Below, one piece after another: positions 60,158-64,000 of a stretch of DNA of 64,000 bases. Under the pieces are notes generated by a model. That model had not been told where the DNA came from and did no database searches. It was given only the letters and a program-made list of their open reading frames with translations. Numbering within the stretch: the stretch's first letter is position 1; every line of letters begins with the position of its first letter. Made by a program: the position numbers and the translations under genes. Source of the DNA: Polyangia bacterium (GTDB lineage Bacteria > Myxococcota_A > Polyangia > Fen-1088); assembly GCA_036268875.1 (NCBI GenBank), contig DATATI010000055.1, forward strand, positions 1-64,000, given 5' to 3'.

Positions 60158-60810
60158 GCGGACGCCCCGCGCGAACCCAGGCCACCGAAGAAGGCGTCCA
60201 GCAGACGTTCCACCTCTGGCTTCATGCCCTGCCCCTTTTCGAAGACCAGGTCACGGATGACCAGGGCCCGCAGCATGCCCATGAAGAACACCGCGTCCAG
60301 ATCGGCCAGCTCGGGCCGCAGCGAACGTTCGCGCACGCCTCGTTTCATCTCTTTTTCGATGCGCACATAGATGGCCCGCATGGCGTTGGTTTTCTTCGCC
60401 CAGGCCTGCGGGTACATCTGATGATAGCGGCCGATCTCCCGTTGCAAGACGATGCTGGTAAAGCGGCGGTGCTGTTCGCAGTGGGTGATGAAGCCGAGCA
60501 GGATGAGCCGCAGCCGCTCTCGCAGCGGCTGGCCCTGACCCTCACGGCTGGCGGCGTCGATCCGCTCGACCAGCTCGGCGTGGCGGGCGGCCAGAAGACC
60601 GGCCAGCAACGCCTCGCGATCGGCGAAGTGGTTGTAAAGCGTCCCCACCGACACGCCGGCCTTGGCGGCGATCATTCCCATGTGTGCGGCGTGCAGGCCG
60701 GCGTCACCGAATACTTCCTCGGCGGCGTCCATGATGGCGGTCATCGTCGTCTCCCGGATCCGGCGGCGCAGGCTTGGCCGCGCGATTCCAAGATTTGAAC
60801 GACGGTTCAT
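60154..60810 (-). CDS. TetR-family transcriptional regulator
   Basis: 218 residues. HTH region TTMTAIMDAAEEVFGDAGLH then MIAAKAGVSVGTLYNHFADR EALL, a standard TetR N-terminus; the remainder is a helical ligand domain. First gene of the efflux operon, so probably the repressor of emrBA responding to a pump substrate. Start at 60810 (MNRRSNLGIARPSLRRR); ATG at 60831 also possible. Confidence 0.9.
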   Translation of the reverse strand: MNRRSNLGIARPSLRRRIRETTMTAIMDAAEEVFGDAGLHAAHMGMIAAKAGVSVGTLYNHFADREALLAGLLAARHAELVERIDAASREGQGQPLRERLRLILLGFITHCEQHRRFTSIVLQREIGRYHQMYPQAWAKKTNAMRAIYVRIEKEMKRGVRERSLRPELADLDAVFFMGMLRALVIRDLVFEKGQGMKPEVERLLDAFFGGLGSRGASA

Positions 60811-60939
60811 ATTTTGAAATTTTGCTACCAAGCGCGCCGCGGATCAACGGCAAATTGAAGTTGAAATCGCCGCTGTTGACGGGGGCGCCAGAACGGGACG
60901 GGCCCAAAAAGAAAGGCCCCGGCCGACAAGCACCCACGT

Positions 60940-63108
60940 CTATCGCAGGAACAGTCCCGTCGGGTCCGGATCGTCATGCCCGCGGCGGCTCGGCCGCGCC
61001 GCCGCCGGGTCGGCGCCGGTCCCCAGCGGCAGCTCGACGATGAAGGTCGCGCCGTCGTTCGGCTGGCTTTCCACGCGGATGGTGCCGCCATGGGCGCTGA
61101 CGTATCGCCGCGCCAACCACAAGCCGATGCCCCAACCACCATAGTTGCGGGTGGCGACGGCGCGTTCGAACTTTCCGAAAATGCGCTCGCGATCCTCGAC
61201 GGCGATGCCGATGCCGTGATCGCGCACCGACATCACGGCACATTCGCCAACCTGTTCGATCGACACTTCCACCGGTTGGTTGCCGGAGAACTTGACGGCG
61301 TTGGACAGCAGATTGCGCATCACCAGTTCCAGCGCGGCCCGATCCCACCACCCTATCACCGGGCCGCTGGCCGACAACGTGATGGGGGGCGTGCCACCGC
61401 TGGCATCGTCGTGACAGAGGCTGATCGTGGCGCGCACCAGCTCGGCCAGGTCAGCGCACTCGCGCCGCGCGGCGAGCGAGTCGGCAGCGGTGCGGCTGGC
61501 GTCCAGCATCAGATCAACCAGGCCCTCGAGGCGCATCAACTGGCGCCCGATCATGCTCACCTTGGCCGGTAACGTGCGCGCTGAGGCCGCCGGCTCACGG
61601 TGCGCGTCTTCCAGTTCACGCGACAACCCCTGCACCTGCAAGCGGGCGGCGGTCAGCGGCGTGCGCAGCTCGTGCGCGGCGACAGTGAGGAATTCGTCGC
61701 GCATGGCCAGGGCGGTGGTCAACTGCGAAAAACTATTGGCCAGCGCCATCGCCTGCCCGATCTGTCCGCCCAGCGCTTTGACGAACGCGATGGGCGCCGA
61801 GCCGTTCTCTGCCGGCGTGTCCGAGGCGGCGAACAGCACGCCCACCCGAGGCTGTTCTGATCCAAGAGGAACCACCAGCGCGGTCTTCGCGTTGGCCCCG
61901 CCCAGCACCCGACGGGTGATGTCGCGGGGAACCATCGCCGAGGGCAGGCGCATCGGCACGCCGGTCGACAGCACCTGCTGCAGGACCGCCGGGCAACCGA
62001 AAAATCCGGCCAGCGATCCGTCATCTTCGGGCCGAAACCCAACGATGCGACGACAGGTGAAGGGATCGGCGGGGCCAGCGCCGGCCAGATACAGCGCGCC
62101 CTTCGAGATCCCGGCGGCGTCCAGACAGCCAGGCAGCACGTCATCCAGCACGCCGTCGACGGAGCCGCCGCGCGATAATGTGTCCGCCATCCCGCCCAGC
62201 AACGACAACTGTGACGCCTGGATGGCCGACGTCTGCGCCAACCGCGTGCCAAGCGTGACCTGCCGGCCCAGCTGGCGGTTCACCCGGTGCACGTGCGCGC
62301 GGTTCAGCAGATCGATGGCGTCCGTCGGCACCGGCGTCACGTCGTGGGAAAGGATCTCTAGCACCGCCTGGACCAGCTCACGCGAGCGCGAAGGCCGCTG
62401 CACAAAACGGGTGGCCCCCACGCGCTCGGCCAGATCAAGGTCGTCCTGCTCGATGTACTGAAACGACAGCAACAGCACCGGAATGCGCGCCAGGGCCTGA
62501 TCGCGCCGGATCTCCAGGCACAATTCGAACCCGTCCGTGCCCGGCATCAGCACGTCGCTGACGACGGCATCGGGCGGATCGACACGCGCCGACTGCAAGG
62601 CGCCTTCGCCCGACGAGGCGGTGTTCACGCGGAACCCGGCCGCTTCCAGCTGATAGGTCAAAAGCCGCTGCTGCACCGGATCATCGTCGACCACCAGAAT
62701 GCGCCGTGATTTGCCGATGTCCGGCGGACGATGGCGGCCGGCCGGGATTTGGGCGTTGACGGCCTGGATCACCCGCCGCGGATCCAGTGGCTTCAGTAAC
62801 AGCGCGCTGAACCCGACGGCGGCGACCTTGGCCGCCTGCACTCCGCCCAGAAAACCCGAGACGGCCAGGATGGGCAGCGAATCGCCGCCGGCCGCGGCGC
62901 GCAGCCGGCGGGTCAACTCGAGGCCGGCCATGTCCGGCAACATCAGGTCCTGCACGACGACATCGGGCGAAAATCGTTCGCGCTCCAGCAGAGCCGAGCC
63001 GCCGTCGGCGACGGACAGCACGACGTAGCCTTCGCCTTCCAGGGCAGCGCGAATCAGCTGCCGCAAGGTCACGTTGGGCTCGACCACCAGCACGCGCGGG
63101 TTACTCAC
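60940..63108 (-). CDS. Hybrid sensor protein: two receiver domains, GAF-like domain, histidine kinase
   Basis: 722 residues, no membrane segments. REC1 1-120 with phospho-Asp D54 (VVVQDLMLPDMAGLE) and conserved Lys (LLLKPLDP). REC2 135-255 with D185 (VVSDVLMPGTDGFE), but the switch Lys is replaced (FVQRPS). GAF-like region ~300-460, HisKA with H479 (EFLTVAAHELRTPL), HATPase with N box NLLSNAVKFSG, G1 DHGIGI and G2 GGWGIGLWLAR. Receives phosphate at its N-terminus and signals through its kinase. 15 nt after the kinase gene upstream, so likely one signalling pathway. Confidence 0.9.
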   Translation of the reverse strand: MSNPRVLVVEPNVTLRQLIRAALEGEGYVVLSVADGGSALLERERFSPDVVVQDLMLPDMAGLELTRRLRAAAGGDSLPILAVSGFLGGVQAAKVAAVGFSALLLKPLDPRRVIQAVNAQIPAGRHRPPDIGKSRRILVVDDDPVQQRLLTYQLEAAGFRVNTASSGEGALQSARVDPPDAVVSDVLMPGTDGFELCLEIRRDQALARIPVLLLSFQYIEQDDLDLAERVGATRFVQRPSRSRELVQAVLEILSHDVTPVPTDAIDLLNRAHVHRVNRQLGRQVTLGTRLAQTSAIQASQLSLLGGMADTLSRGGSVDGVLDDVLPGCLDAAGISKGALYLAGAGPADPFTCRRIVGFRPEDDGSLAGFFGCPAVLQQVLSTGVPMRLPSAMVPRDITRRVLGGANAKTALVVPLGSEQPRVGVLFAASDTPAENGSAPIAFVKALGGQIGQAMALANSFSQLTTALAMRDEFLTVAAHELRTPLTAARLQVQGLSRELEDAHREPAASARTLPAKVSMIGRQLMRLEGLVDLMLDASRTAADSLAARRECADLAELVRATISLCHDDASGGTPPITLSASGPVIGWWDRAALELVMRNLLSNAVKFSGNQPVEVSIEQVGECAVMSVRDHGIGIAVEDRERIFGKFERAVATRNYGGWGIGLWLARRYVSAHGGTIRVESQPNDGATFIVELPLGTGADPAAARPSRRGHDDPDPTGLFLR

Positions 63109-63123
63109 CAGCAGTTCCTTTTG

Positions 63124-64000
63124 TCACCACGACCCCGATGAAAACGCCCCGCCGCGATCACCGTCCTCGTCGTCGTCACCGTCTTCGCCGCTGGCAGCGG
63201 TGCTCGACCGAGATGACGGGGAGGGCGCGCCGGCCGATTGATGGTTCACGAAGGTGGCGAAGAAAGCACAGCCCCGGTCAGGCAAGGTGCGCACGCCGAC
63301 GGTGCCGCCCTGCCCTTCCACCAGCCGCTTCATCAACGACAAGCCCAGCCCCGTGCCGGCGCGCCGCCGGCCGTTGGGCGAATCCAGGCGGGAAAACTCG
63401 TCGAAGACCTTGGCGGCGTCCTGCGGGCGCAAGCCGCTGCCGTTGTCTTCCACCTCGAGTCGCAGAAACTGCGCGCCCTCGGCACGCAGGCGGATGCACA
63501 CCTTGCCGCCCCGGCCGGTGAACTTCAGGGCGTTCGACAGATAGTTGCAGACCACTTGCTTGAGGCGCGCCGGATCGATCACCGCCTGCGCCGCCGACGG
63601 ATGAACGTCCACCCGCACGTCGATCGCCTTGGCCCGCGCCACCGGGGCCAGCATGGTCACCACGCTGCCGACCAGGCGCGTGACGTCGGCGATCGGTTCG
63701 GGACGATAGACGATTCTCCCCGATTCGATACGGGCTAGATCAAGGATGTCGTTCACCAGTCCCAGCAGGTGCCACCCGCACGACAGCACGTAGCCCAGGA
63801 TCTCACGGTGCTGAGCCGACCCGTACTCGACGTCACCATCGGCCAGCAACTGCCCGAAGCCGACGATGGCGTTCAGCGGGGTGCGCAGCTCATGGGCGGC
63901 ATAGGCGACGCTGGCGCCTTTGACTCGGCTGTCTTCTTTCAGCTCCGCCTCGACGGCCTTCTGTCCGCTGATGTCACGAACCGCGGCCACCAGATGCGCG
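63124..64000 (-). CDS. Sensor histidine kinase, N-terminus beyond the window
   Basis: The frame is open to the right edge. The visible part begins in a PAS C-terminus (VAAVRDISGQKAVEAELKED), then HisKA VAYAAHELRTPLNAIVGFGQ with phospho-His, N box VVCNYLSNALKFTG, G1 VEDNGSGL, G2 GTGLGLSLMKRL. The final ~35 residues are acidic and Ser-rich (GEDGDDDEDGDRGG). The upstream sensor region is missing, so stimulus is unknown. Next to a REC-REC-kinase protein that could take its phosphate. Confidence 0.88.
   Translation of the reverse strand, partial: AHLVAAVRDISGQKAVEAELKEDSRVKGASVAYAAHELRTPLNAIVGFGQLLADGDVEYGSAQHREILGYVLSCGWHLLGLVNDILDLARIESGRIVYRPEPIADVTRLVGSVVTMLAPVARAKAIDVRVDVHPSAAQAVIDPARLKQVVCNYLSNALKFTGRGGKVCIRLRAEGAQFLRLEVEDNGSGLRPQDAAKVFDEFSRLDSPNGRRRAGTGLGLSLMKRLVEGQGGTVGVRTLPDRGCAFFATFVNHQSAGAPSPSSRSSTAASGEDGDDDEDGDRGGAFSSGSW

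Overview
GC-rich window (well above 60% G+C by eye) that reads like a chromosomal segment of an uncultured Myxococcota-type (deltaproteobacterial) bacterium. Supporting signs: secreted lipoproteins with long Gly/Ser linkers after the lipobox, a MYXO-CTERM-like C-terminus on a polysaccharide lyase, a FimT/PilV/PilW/PilX/PilY1 minor-pilin cluster whose PilY1 has a large Cys-rich insert, and the regulatory PTS block hpf-ptsN-hprK-rapZ-manX-HPr-ptsI. Taxonomy is inferred from gene content only.

Layout. 1-2.4 kb: flagellin N-terminus (cut by the window edge), a GNAT acetyltransferase and a MurG/GT28-like glycosyltransferase. 2.4-5.3 kb: divergent secreted polysaccharide deacetylase and GH8 glycosidase. 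5.5-8.9 kb: RlmI-like rRNA methyltransferase, an unrecognised HDxxH protein and mannose-6-phosphate isomerase. 8.9-13.4 kb: ferric-iron-type ABC importer (ATPase, binding protein, fused permease). 13.5-19.3 kb: esterase lipoprotein, XPB-like helicase with Bax1/DUF790 nuclease, TPR protein, FTR1 iron permease. 19.4-25.9 kb: minus-strand regulatory PTS operon and YjbQ. 26.1-34.3 kb: Pro-rich outer-membrane protein and the minor-pilin/PilY1 operon. 34.3-37.3 kb: small lipoprotein, membrane protein, CHAD protein and a threonine dehydratase preceded by what looks like an isoleucine-type transcription attenuator. 37.3-46.3 kb: minus-strand run with tetraheme cytochrome, flavin oxidase, alginate-lyase-family lipoprotein, cupin remnant, frameshifted uronate dehydrogenase and a DctPQM TRAP transporter, i.e. 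a uronate-polymer utilisation locus that is partly broken in this sequence. 46.6-49.2 kb: GlxA-like regulator, MFS transporter, small HTH protein.

49.2-53.4 kb is a small degenerate genomic island. It is bounded by a 5'-half copy of tRNA-Leu(TAG) on the left and the intact tRNA-Leu on the right (46-bp direct repeat, 4 mismatches, 4,140 bp apart). It carries a secreted hypothetical, a small lipoprotein, a gene interrupted by an in-frame TGA, an excisionase-like HTH protein and a hicAB toxin-antitoxin pair. No integrase was seen. 53.5-64 kb: TPR/2OG-oxygenase protein, MYXO-CTERM polysaccharide lyase, methyltransferase, TetR-EmrB-EmrA efflux operon and two histidine kinases, the last cut by the window edge.

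Together the genes suggest a surface-motile, polysaccharide-degrading heterotroph. Secreted lipoprotein enzymes would cut uronate-containing or amino-sugar polymers and the TRAP system would import the products. The PTS block has no sugar permease and is probably purely regulatory. The most novel-looking items are the ilvA attenuator, the tRNA-Leu anticodon-loop island, the 44-cysteine insert in PilY1, the decayed uronate locus, and the tetraheme protein with a phosphoesterase domain that appears to have lost its metal ligands.
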